In this document: positions 8,696 to 17,500 of the stretch, piece by piece
Position numbering within the stretch: position 1 is the first letter of the stretch
Layout: each line of letters opens with the position of its first letter
Assembly: GCA_022361035.1 (NCBI GenBank)
Contig: JAKSBP010000249.1
Span: 1 to 41,453, forward strand
Direction: 5' to 3'
Length of the DNA stretch: 41,453 nucleotides
Source of the DNA: Clostridia bacterium
Lineage (GTDB): Bacteria; Bacillota; Clostridia; Peptostreptococcales; Caminicellaceae
The notes under the pieces: model-generated
The model's input: the letters and a program-made list of their open reading frames with translations, nothing else
Database searches by the model: none
What the model was told of the DNA's origin: nothing
Translations under genes and position numbers: made by a program

Positions 8696-9970
8696 TTAAA
8701 TATTTTCAACCTTCAAGACACTTGCTACCTTTTCTACATACTCGTAGACATCGACTTCTTCTAAAGCTCTATCCAACATATCCTTTTGAATATCATGGGT
8801 AATAAATACTAATGGTACTGTTTTTTCTCCTCTGCTTTTTTGTACAACTGAATCTATGCTTATTCCATGCTTTCCAAAGGTCATGGCTATTTTACCTAAT
8901 ACTCCTGGTTTATCTATTACTTGTAATCGAATATAATATTGACTATTACCAATACCCTTTACTTCAACTGCCTTGTCCCCATGGTTTACGTTACCAATAT
9001 TATCAATATTATTTTCAATAGATTTAGCTACCGATAAAATATCGGCTAAAACAGCACTTCCCGTTGGTAGGGAACCAGCACCCTTTCCACATAATAAAAG
9101 TTCTCCTACTGCATTACCCCTTAAGAATAGTGCATTAAATTCATCATTAATTGCGGCTAAGGGATGTTCATTGGGCACTAAGGAGGGATAGACATATATC
9201 TCAATTTCATTTTTATACTTTTTTGCAACTGCTAAAAGTTTAATTTTATATCCAAGCTCCGAAGCATATTCAATGTCTCTTTTCTGTACTTTTGTTATTC
9301 CTTCTCTCTCAATACTATTAGATGACACATTTAAACCATAGGCAATTGCCGTCAAGATGGAAATCTTAAATGCTGAATCCTCACCCTCTATATCCGATGT
9401 CGGGTCTGCCTCAGCATAACCATTATTCTGAGCTAATCTAAGGGCTTCATCAAAGCTTAAATTGTTCTTTGTCATCTGAGTCAGGATATAGTTTGTAGTA
9501 CCATTGATAATTCCAATAATTTCTTCAATTTTATTGGCTGCTAGACTTTCGATTAGCGTATTAATAATAGGTATACCACCACCAACGCTAGCTTCATACT
9601 TCAAAAACACGCCCTTTTCCTTTGCCAAAGCCTCTAGTTCTTTTCCATATGTAGCTATTACAGCTTTATTGGCAGTTACCACATGCTTACCATTCTCTAT
9701 GGCTTTTTTAATATATCCAAAGGCTGGGTCTATACCACCCATTAACTCAATAACAATCTCAATACTCTTATCATTTAATATATCATCAGAGTTATTTGTT
9801 AGCATGCTGCCATCTATATAGATTCCTCTATCTTTATTTATGGTCTTTACTAGAATTTTTGAAATATCTATATGGGAGCCTAGATACTTAACTATTTCAT
9901 TTTTATTTTCTTGTAATATTTTATACACGCCTGTTCCAACATTACCCATTCCTAAGATTCCTATCTTCAT
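8696..9970 (-). CDS. hom: Homoserine dehydrogenase
   Basis: A 424-residue enzyme that reduces aspartate semialdehyde to homoserine with NAD(P)H, the branch point to threonine and methionine. The Rossmann motif GILGMGNVGTGVYKIL opens the protein. The catalytic domain holds VVTANKAVIATYG, the GGGIPII segment, and GIINGTTNYILTQM and YAEADPTSDIEGEDSAFK. Residues about 345-424 form a C-terminal ACT domain (YIRLQVIDKPGVLGKIAMTF), typical of feedback-regulated monofunctional Hom. GGGGGAG precedes the ATG. It follows the ACT-domain gene by 14 bases, an arrangement common in Clostridia. Confidence 0.96.
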   Translation of the reverse strand: MKIGILGMGNVGTGVYKILQENKNEIVKYLGSHIDISKILVKTINKDRGIYIDGSMLTNNSDDILNDKSIEIVIELMGGIDPAFGYIKKAIENGKHVVTANKAVIATYGKELEALAKEKGVFLKYEASVGGGIPIINTLIESLAANKIEEIIGIINGTTNYILTQMTKNNLSFDEALRLAQNNGYAEADPTSDIEGEDSAFKISILTAIAYGLNVSSNSIEREGITKVQKRDIEYASELGYKIKLLAVAKKYKNEIEIYVYPSLVPNEHPLAAINDEFNALFLRGNAVGELLLCGKGAGSLPTGSAVLADILSVAKSIENNIDNIGNVNHGDKAVEVKGIGNSQYYIRLQVIDKPGVLGKIAMTFGKHGISIDSVVQKSRGEKTVPLVFITHDIQKDMLDRALEEVDVYEYVEKVASVLKVENI

Positions 9971-9984
9971 TATTACATCTCCCC

Positions 9985-10422
9985 CTATCCCATTGCAATT
10001 AAGTTTGTCATTATTACCCCATCTGTGTTTTCTATACTACTCATTAACGTATCAAGCTCAATCATAAGTTCTGAAATATCAAAGGTTATACTAACATTAG
10101 CTATTTTATTAATTGGTATGTTCTGATTAATAGTAAGTATATTACCCCTATTCCCAGAAATTTTGTTTAAAATATCAGATAATACTCCTGTCTCATGCTC
10201 TAGTAGAAGTGAAATAGTTACTTTTTTACCTAAATTTCCTTCTGATAGTGCAAATACATAGTCTTTGTACTTGTAGAAAGTACTTCTACTAATTCCAACT
10301 TTTTTTACAGCTTCTGTTATTCCTTTAACTTTCCCATTTCTTATTAATTCTTTAGCCTTCAACACCTTTTCAAAAACTTCGGGTAATATTTCCTTATCAA
10401 TCACTAAATATTTATTTCTCAC
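9985..10422 (-). CDS. ACT-domain regulatory protein (UPF0735/PheB type)
   Basis: A 145-residue protein with a short N-terminal helix-turn-helix-like region ([23 protein letters not shown], about residues 35-57) and a C-terminal ACT domain ([22 protein letters not shown]). This matches the UPF0735/PheB family. The start is a GTG at 10422 with GGAGGAG six bases upstream. It is co-transcribed with hom. The combination of an HTH-like segment and an amino-acid-binding ACT domain suggests an amino-acid-responsive regulator, but the biochemical role is not established. Confidence 0.9.
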   Translation of the reverse strand: MRNKYLVIDKEILPEVFEKVLKAKELIRNGKVKGITEAVKKVGISRSTFYKYKDYVFALSEGNLGKKVTISLLLEHETGVLSDILNKISGNRGNILTINQNIPINKIANVSITFDISELMIELDTLMSSIENTDGVIMTNLIAMG

Positions 10423-10560
10423 GCTAATCTCCTCCGTCCATCAATGAAAGACACTTGTTTATCGTTCATAGACTTAGCAATTATTATAACATAACATGAA
10501 TATTGATACAATATTTTTTTCACATTTAGCTCTATAGATATCCTCTATCAAATAAAGTAA

Positions 10561-10598
10561 AGGGGCTGTTTTATAAAACTATCTTATAAATTCAGCCC
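10561..10598 (-). terminator. Stem-loop beyond ygiQ-family gene
   Basis: GGGGCTG pairs with CAGCCCC around an AT-rich partly self-complementary loop. On the minus strand it is followed by TTTACTTTATTTG. It is the likely terminator for the radical SAM gene, though the palindrome at 10599 lies between. Confidence 0.5.
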
Positions 10599-10724
10599 CG
10601 GGGTGTTTCAGAATGAATGAAACTTAGGGCTTTGAAATTACAGGGGCTTGGCTAGTACCGACATACGTGCCAAGTCCCTGTAATTTCAAATAACGCAGAA
10701 ATTCGTCATTCTGATACACCTCCA
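10599..10724. repeat. 126-bp palindromic element
   Basis: The outer arms GGGTGTTTCAGAATGA and TCATTCTGATACACC pair, and an inner stem TTTGAAATTACAGGG/TCCCTGTAATTTCAAA continues through CTTGGC/GCCAAG, about 22 bp with one G-U. The loop is about 16 bases. No other copy is in the window, but the segment TTCTGCGTTA (in the minus-strand reading) also occurs in the palindrome at 12793, suggesting a distant relation. Confidence 0.8.
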
Positions 10725-10734
10725 CTTATTAATT

Positions 10735-12636
10735 TTAACGTTTTCCCGTTACCTTTCTTTTCCCCGTCTTTTTCTTATTCCTTCTAGGATTATTTTTAGT
10801 AGTTGGTTTATTTTTATGTTTAGCCTTGGTACTGCTTTTATTTTTTGGTCTTATTAGACATTTGACTTCAAAACCAATCAAATCCTCTCTATTTGAAAGA
10901 ATCAATGCCCTTTTAACTAAATCATAGTTTTTAGGATTTCTATACTGGAGCAGTGCCCTTTGCATTGCCTTTTCTAACTTGCTTTTAGGAACATATAGAG
11001 GCTTCATATTTTTAGGATTAAGTTCTGTGTAGTACATACATGTTGATAGGGTTCCAGGTGTAGGATAGAAATCTTGTACTTGCTCTGGATAATATCCAGT
11101 CTCTCTTAGGTATTCAGATAATTCTATAGCTGATTTTAATGTGCTGCCCGGATGACTTGACATCAAATAGGGAACAATAAACTGCTTTTTTCCTATCTCT
11201 TTATTTATTGAATAAAATCGATTTACAAATTTATCATATACTGCCCTTTTAGGCTTTCCCATTAATTCCAATACTTCACTTGAAATATGTTCTGGTGCCA
11301 CCTTTAACTGTCCGCTTATGTGGTGCATACAAAGTTCCTGTAAAAATTCTTCATCTCTATCAGCCATAATATAATCATATCTAAGACCAGATCTTACAAA
11401 AACCTTCTTCACCTTATCTAATTTTCTAAGTTTTTTTAGAAGCTCTAAATAATCCTTGTGATCAATTTTTAGATTTGAACATGGGTTTGGAAATAGACAC
11501 TGCTTGTCCTTACAAGCTCCCTTCTTCAACTGCTTTTCACAGGCAGCATGTCTAAAATTAGCAGTAGGGCCTCCAACGTCATGTATATATCCTTTAAAAT
11601 CCTTATCTTCTATAATTTTTTTTGCCTCTTCAATTATAGATTCATGACTTCTACTTCTAATAATTCTTCCTTGATGAAAGGTTAGGGAACAAAAAGAACA
11701 GTTACCAAAACACCCTCGTTCACTTATTATACTATGTTTAACTTCCTGAATTGCCGGAACTCCTCCCAACTTTTCGTAGGAAGGATGATAAGTTCGCTGA
11801 TAAGGCAGAGAGTAGACTCTATCTAAATCAGCCCTAGTCAAAGGTATAGCTGGAGGATTTTGAACCAAAAATTTATCCCTATGTTTCTGTATCAAAGCCT
11901 TACCTTTTACAGGGTCCTGTTCCTCATATTGAATTTTAAAGGCTCTAGCGAAACTTTTTTTATCTCCTTCCACTTCTTCAAAGGATGGAATAACCCTATA
12001 GTCATACAGGTACTCCAAATCCTCAATAATAAAACAGGTTCCAGGTATATGCCTAATATATTCAATAGCCAAGCCATCATTCAAATTATTCGCTATTTCA
12101 GTTATTTGACCCTCTCCCATACCATAAACCAATAGGTCTGCCGTGCTATCAATCAGGATAGATTTTCTTACCTTATCACTCCAATAATCATAGTGGGCAA
12201 ATCTTCTCAGACTCGCTTCAATACCACCAATAATTATTGGCATTTTTTTATATGCCTGCCTTATTAGGTTACAATACACTATAGTGGCTCTATCAGGTCT
12301 TAATCCAGTCTTTCCACCGGGTGAAAATGAATCTTTTTCTCTAAATCGTTTACTCACTGTATAATGATTAACCATAGAATCTAGATTCCCCGATGTGACT
12401 AGAAACCCTAATCTTGGCCTTCCCAATCTTTTTATATCATTTACATTTCTCCAATTAGGTTGTGCTATTATACCTACCTTAAAGCCTATGTTTTCTAAAA
12501 CTCTAGAGATTATAGCTGCTCCAAAGCTTGGATGATCCACATAAGCATCTCCCGTAACTACTACAAAATCTAACTTTTCCCAGTTTCTCTTTTTCATATC
12601 CTCTTTACTTATAGGTAGAAAATCATCTATAACCAT
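10735..12636 (-). CDS. YgiQ-family radical SAM protein
   Basis: A 633-residue protein. The N-terminal part ([20 protein letters not shown]) is the B12-binding-like domain of the UPF0313/YgiQ family. The radical SAM iron-sulfur motif CFGNCSFC (CxxxCxxC) lies near residue 312. Further family landmarks are [34 protein letters not shown] and the [12 protein letters not shown] stretch. The C-terminal 40 residues are a lysine/arginine-rich, asparagine-rich tail. GGAG precedes the ATG. The reaction catalysed by YgiQ proteins is unknown. It is a single-gene unit flanked by palindromic elements on both sides. Confidence 0.93.
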   Translation of the reverse strand: MVIDDFLPISKEDMKKRNWEKLDFVVVTGDAYVDHPSFGAAIISRVLENIGFKVGIIAQPNWRNVNDIKRLGRPRLGFLVTSGNLDSMVNHYTVSKRFREKDSFSPGGKTGLRPDRATIVYCNLIRQAYKKMPIIIGGIEASLRRFAHYDYWSDKVRKSILIDSTADLLVYGMGEGQITEIANNLNDGLAIEYIRHIPGTCFIIEDLEYLYDYRVIPSFEEVEGDKKSFARAFKIQYEEQDPVKGKALIQKHRDKFLVQNPPAIPLTRADLDRVYSLPYQRTYHPSYEKLGGVPAIQEVKHSIISERGCFGNCSFCSLTFHQGRIIRSRSHESIIEEAKKIIEDKDFKGYIHDVGGPTANFRHAACEKQLKKGACKDKQCLFPNPCSNLKIDHKDYLELLKKLRKLDKVKKVFVRSGLRYDYIMADRDEEFLQELCMHHISGQLKVAPEHISSEVLELMGKPKRAVYDKFVNRFYSINKEIGKKQFIVPYLMSSHPGSTLKSAIELSEYLRETGYYPEQVQDFYPTPGTLSTCMYYTELNPKNMKPLYVPKSKLEKAMQRALLQYRNPKNYDLVKRALILSNREDLIGFEVKCLIRPKNKSSTKAKHKNKPTTKNNPRRNKKKTGKRKVTGKR

Positions 12637-12792
12637 AAAAATCTCCTGTCTATCATAATAAAATTCAAATTGTCTTTTAAGCTATATAACAATTATACTA
12701 TAGATAAACAATATTAACATTCAAAATCAACACCACTCTGTAGTTTGAAAATTTCTAAGCTTTGGAATTTTTTTACAGACTGTTAGTAGAAC

Positions 12793-12986
12793 AAAACCTC
12801 CAAAATGGAGGTTTGAGGCTGTTAACAAACTCCCAATTTCTGCGTTACTGCTAAAATCTCCGGTGCTCCCTTGCAGTAGAGCAAGTTCCGCTCCTCGATT
12901 TCAGCGTACCTTGAACTTAGAAGTTTGTTAAAGCCTATCATCTTGTTAACTTTGTTAACAAGATGAAACCTCCATTTTGGAGGTTT
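12793..12986. repeat. Compound palindromic element (AGGCT-arm family), copy a
   Basis: Outermost are two 21-base hairpins that are reverse complements of each other (AAACCTCC-AAAAT-GGAGGTTT at 12794-12814 and its complement at 12966-12986). Inside, GGCTGTTAACAAACT pairs with AGTTTGTTAAAGCC, then GCTAAAATC with GATTTCAGC. A separate perfect 12-bp stem CATCTTGTTAAC/GTTAACAAGATG lies at 12939-12965. It fills the gap between the radical SAM gene and ykuS, beginning right after the ykuS stop. Confidence 0.8.
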
Positions 12987-12988
12987 AA

Positions 12989-13234
12989 CTATTTCATAGT
13001 ATTTTCAAGTTCTCTATGGACATCCTCTGGGGTTAATCCCTTTGCATATACTACAGTGCCCTTCGTAAAAGTATCATGCATACCTAAGAAATTACTATTT
13101 TGCCCAGATACAACGATAGCATCAAAGGAGTCAATTTTATCCTTATTATTTTCTAAACTTTCAACAGTATATCCTTGCTCTTCTAAATAAGCTCTGACAT
13201 TACTTAAGTTTTTTTCTATAGCTACTCTTCTCAA
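12989..13234 (-). CDS. ykuS: YkuS-family (UPF0180) protein
   Basis: An 81-residue protein with the YkuS layout: RRVAIEKNLSNVRAYLEEQGYTV, the central DAIVVSGQNSNFLGM strand-turn, and the GLTPEDVHRELENTMK ending. The function of the family is unknown. The start is a TTG at 13234 with AGGAGGTG just upstream, the only start that fits. A palindromic element begins within three bases of its stop codon and another lies about 45 bases upstream of the start. Confidence 0.88.
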   Translation of the reverse strand: MRRVAIEKNLSNVRAYLEEQGYTVESLENNKDKIDSFDAIVVSGQNSNFLGMHDTFTKGTVVYAKGLTPEDVHRELENTMK

Positions 13235-13278
13235 AATTTCACCTCCTAATAAGGTTAAGACCTACTATCTTAAGATAT

Positions 13279-13456
13279 GTTATTCGCAGAATAACTTAGG
13301 CTGTTGACAAACCCGAATTTCTTCATTGTTGCTTAAACCGAGAACCCTTACGTATGTCTATATACGCTGTGGCCTCTCGATTGAAGCACGCCTCGAACTT
13401 CAGATTTCTCAAAAGCCTAACATCTTGCTAACAATCTGTGTTATTCACAGAATAAC
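13279..13456. repeat. Compound palindromic element (AGGCT-arm family), copy b
   Basis: The flanks are two GTTATTC-NNN-GAATAAC hairpins (13279-13295 and 13440-13456). Between them TAGGCTGTTGACAAACC pairs imperfectly with the complement of TTTCTCAAAAGCCTAA, then CAACCGAGA-like arms meet TCTCGATTG. It has the same design as the element at 12793 but different flanking hairpins. The open frame across it on the plus strand (13326-13514) is not a gene. Confidence 0.75.
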
Positions 13457-13515
13457 TTTAGGCTTATTATTAGTCAGCACAGAGAAAAATATTCTTAAGA
13501 AGAAAATTTCTTAGT

Positions 13516-14523
13516 CTATTTAATACTTATACAACTATCCCTCTCAACTAGTTCGTGGGGAAGGGTAAAAATATTTTCTTTAATTTCTTCTCCCTTTATT
13601 TTTTTAATTATTACCCTTATTGCAACAGCACCTATATCATAAATAGGTTGTCTAATAGTAGTTAACTGAGGTCTATATATAGAGGCAAATTTTATATCGT
13701 TAAATCCTACAACTGAAACATCCTCAGGAACCCTATAGCCATTATCAATAAGACAATTAATAGCTCCAAAGGCCATTGAATCTGTTGTGGCAAATATTGC
13801 TGTTGGCACAACTTTTTTATCTACCATTTCTTGTACAGCATCATAGGCACATTCTAATTTAAATTGGCAATTTTTAATTAATTTCTTATCTATATTAAGA
13901 TTATACTCATTCATCGCCTTGGCATATCCTTCGTATTGGTCGACACCAAAGAGATAGTTTTCCGTACCGCTCCTTATTAAAGCTATTTTTTTATGTCCTT
14001 TATCTATAAGATATTTTGTCATTTCATATGCACCTTGACGGTGGTCAATAGAAACTGAGGTTATGTCGAATTCAGAAGCATCTCTGTTAATCATTACTAT
14101 AGGTATATCTTGTTTGCTAAAAAACTCTTTATGCTCTTCCCTCAGCTCCCAGGTCATAGAAATAATTCCTTCTACCTGCTTAGATTTCAATAAATTAAGA
14201 TACCTAAGTTCCTGTTTCAGCTCTCCATAGGTATTACAAAGTAGAATATCATAGTTATACATCTTACCTATCTCTTCAATGCCATTTAAAACTTCACTAA
14301 TAAAAAAGTTTGATATGTCAGGAACAATTACACCAATAAGCTGGCTTTTCTTCATTACAAGACTTCTTGCAACGGGATTTGGTGTATACCCAGTTTCTTC
14401 TATAACCCTTAAAACTCTTTGCTTAATCTCATCACTCACAGGCTTTGAATCGTTGATTACCCTCGAAACAGTAGAAATTGATACATTAGCTTTTTTTGCA
14501 ACATCTTTAATTGTAACAGTCAT
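13516..14523 (-). CDS. LacI-family transcriptional regulator (CcpA/RbsR-like)
   Basis: A 335-residue regulator. The N-terminal LacI helix-turn-helix is intact (TIKDVAKKANVSISTVSRVIND, then the hinge TPNPVARSLVMKKSQ). The periplasmic-binding-protein-like sensor domain follows (IGVIVPDISNFFISEVLNGIE, PTAIFATTDSMAFGAI, VSVVGFNDIKFASIYRPQLTTIRQP). The ATG at 14523 has AAGAGGTG upstream; a GTG three codons earlier lies in that site. No sugar genes are adjacent, which fits a global regulator such as CcpA or an orphan local repressor; I cannot decide between them. It lies 60 bases past the end of the 1794-residue protein gene in the same direction. Confidence 0.9.
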   Translation of the reverse strand: MTVTIKDVAKKANVSISTVSRVINDSKPVSDEIKQRVLRVIEETGYTPNPVARSLVMKKSQLIGVIVPDISNFFISEVLNGIEEIGKMYNYDILLCNTYGELKQELRYLNLLKSKQVEGIISMTWELREEHKEFFSKQDIPIVMINRDASEFDITSVSIDHRQGAYEMTKYLIDKGHKKIALIRSGTENYLFGVDQYEGYAKAMNEYNLNIDKKLIKNCQFKLECAYDAVQEMVDKKVVPTAIFATTDSMAFGAINCLIDNGYRVPEDVSVVGFNDIKFASIYRPQLTTIRQPIYDIGAVAIRVIIKKIKGEEIKENIFTLPHELVERDSCISIK

Positions 14524-14583
14524 ATTTTTCACCTCTTAAAAAACTTTAATTTAGATTTTGGAGTTATTTTAGTTTATCTATTA

Positions 14584-17500
14584 TTAAATCACTGAACCTA
14601 TAGCCCCACTTAAGGAGTTAACTAAATTGAATGTACCGAAATCAAATTCTTTATCATTAATTGGTATTGATAAAAGTAAGATTCCCTTTTGTACATCATT
14701 ATTAATTAAAGGAACTATTATAAATGAATTCCAACTAGGAGTACCTGTAAAAGTATCAATTTCAGAAATGTCATTCCAATCTATGAAAAAGTCTCCTTGT
14801 TTTTTTCCTATAAATTCACTTATTATACTTCTATTAAACTTAAAATTCTCTACCCATTTATTATCTGCTCTCTTTCTTGCATAGATATCCTTTATTGTTT
14901 CATCTTCTATTTCAAAAATTGCTCCATATTCTGATTCAGAGATTTCTATAAGATAGCCTAGAACTTTAAATATTCTATCGGTTCTATCGATAGAACTTTT
15001 TAACAGTTCTATTATATCTAAAATGAACTTAACATTTCTATAGTCTGTAAATGTATTTCCAGTTATTATACCCGCTAATTTATCGTATCTATACTTATCA
15101 TATCCAATATTCTTATTCCATATTGTTGTTTTATTTCTACCACTTTTTTTTGATTTATACAATGCTTGGTCAGCTTTTTCAACTAATTCCTCTTCACTGC
15201 TTCCATGGATAGGATAGCAAGATATTCCAAAACTCATAGTTAAGGCCCTACCTCTACCTAAAATCTCTGAGTTTTCAATAATACCCCTAAGCTTTTCACA
15301 AGCTATGTAAGCATCGTTAACATCAGTTTCCGGTAGAATTATAATAAATTCTTCTCCACCGTATCTACCTACTAAATCAGTTTTTCTTAAATTACTTTTT
15401 ATGATATTCCCTATCGCTCCTAATACTTCATCACCTTTTCTATGACCATAGAAATCATTAACCTGTTTAAATTTATCAATATCACACATAACTACCGATA
15501 GTTGTAGCTCATTTTTCTGGGCAAAAAACATTTCCTTTTTAAATAAATCCTCTATATGCTTTCTAAGGAAAAGATTCGTTAGCTTATCGATACTTGATAT
15601 TTTTTTCAAATCATAATTTTGAATCATAACATATAATAAATTAACTAAAGAACAACATTTTTCGTAGCTCTCATATGTAATATTATTAAAAACACGTTTT
15701 GTATCTAAATAAAGGTAACCCACTATTTCTCCCGAATAAATTTTATTCTCACACTTTTTCTTATAATCTGTATTGATATCTAAAGGATTTTCTTTATCTA
15801 AATTTTTAATTGGTATACATATTAAAGATTTTATTTCATTGTGTTTAAGGCTCTTATTATTAAATTGATTTTCATTTGTAATTAAAACATCGTGCCCTTT
15901 ATGATGAACATTTTTTAGAAAATCTCTAATTTCTTTAGTGGGTTCATGGTTACCAATACTTATTACTTCTTGAATATCATTGTTTTCATTAATTATAAAA
16001 ACAAAGCCTCTTTCTGCCAAGCAAATTTGTATACAGTAACCCAATATCAATTGAATATTGTATAATTCATTCTTTATTAGGTTCTGGATAAGAGCCTTAA
16101 GGTCAGTAATCTGTAATGGTGACTCTTGCCTAGAGGCTTTATATACTGATTTCATAAATTCCTTATTACTAAAAAAGGTATTTAAATCTGAAAAATCAAA
16201 GAACTCTTTAAGATTTTTTTTGAGTTTGATATTAGCTATTTTAAAGTTTGATACATAATCTCTACCAAAGATTTTTCCCTTTAAATCTTCAATTCTTTCT
16301 TTAATAACTAAGTGTATATCATATCCAAATATATAATTTTGTCTTAAATTTTCAGGTATTCTATGGGCTAAACTTTTTAAAATATCTAGGGATGTTATAT
16401 AATTACTCAAAGCATTAAAACAATCGTTTCTTTTATAATACTCATCACCTAAAATTTTGAATATTTTCCATTCAAATTCATGTAATTCCTTTCCCTCTAA
16501 TCTATTTAGGAGCTTTTTAAAAAATTCAATTTTATTATCACTAAATAAGCCTAATGCAAAGTCTCTTTTAAGGTCAAATATCTCTGTATTAAATTTATCT
16601 ATTAGCTTAGCATCTACATCTAAAAAATATTTTGCAAAATCCATTTGATTCTTTACCGTTAAAATATATACTAGATTTATCAAAAAGTCTCTTACGGGTT
16701 TTAAATGAACTTTGTCAAGATTTTCAGAGAGAAAGGCTTTTATTCCCTCAATATCTATTGATTTATTTAGATGAAATTGAGCTTGAATTTTATACATCTT
16801 AAGCTCAATTATCCTTAATTCTAGATCAAAGTCAACCCTTTTATTGCTAATAGCATTAAAAAAATCCTCATACCAATTATCTGCTAAACAATAGTTGTGA
16901 AGTTGTACATAGAAATTTATATGTATTAAATAATAGCAATAGTAGTAATAATCATATCTACTGTAATTTTCAAATTCTAATTCTAACTTTTTTAAATAAA
17001 AGTAAGATTTACCATACTGATATAGGCTTAAATAAGTATGGCATAGATGAACATAGCTTGCAAATAATATACTTGAATCTCCAATTTCTGTACTTATATC
17101 TACTGCTTTGTTAAAATAATTTATGGCCTCACTATATTTGTCTTCATACAAGTAGGTTTCACCTATATTCAACAGCACTACACCTCTGTCAGTTATATAA
17201 TTATATTTTTTAAATAAATCGAGGGCTTGATTATAATATTCTCTAGCCTTTGGAATATTTTTATATGCTTCTAAATAAATTACCCCCATATTATTCAATG
17301 AGCTTGTTGTTTTTATATTATTGTTAGATTTTTCAAGAAAAAAAATACTTTGCTCAAAACAATATTTTGACTTAGACATTTCTCCTTCGTCGAAATAAAG
17401 CTTACCTTTTTCATTAAAGAATTGACCTGTATAACAATATTCACAGTCTTTCAAACTAATATTTATATATTTATTTAGCAGAGCTCTCAAGTTTGGATAT

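Noticed and set aside
13326..13514. 62-residue plus-strand reading frame
   Set aside because: It spans the palindromic element at 13279-13456 and has no ribosome site or family match.
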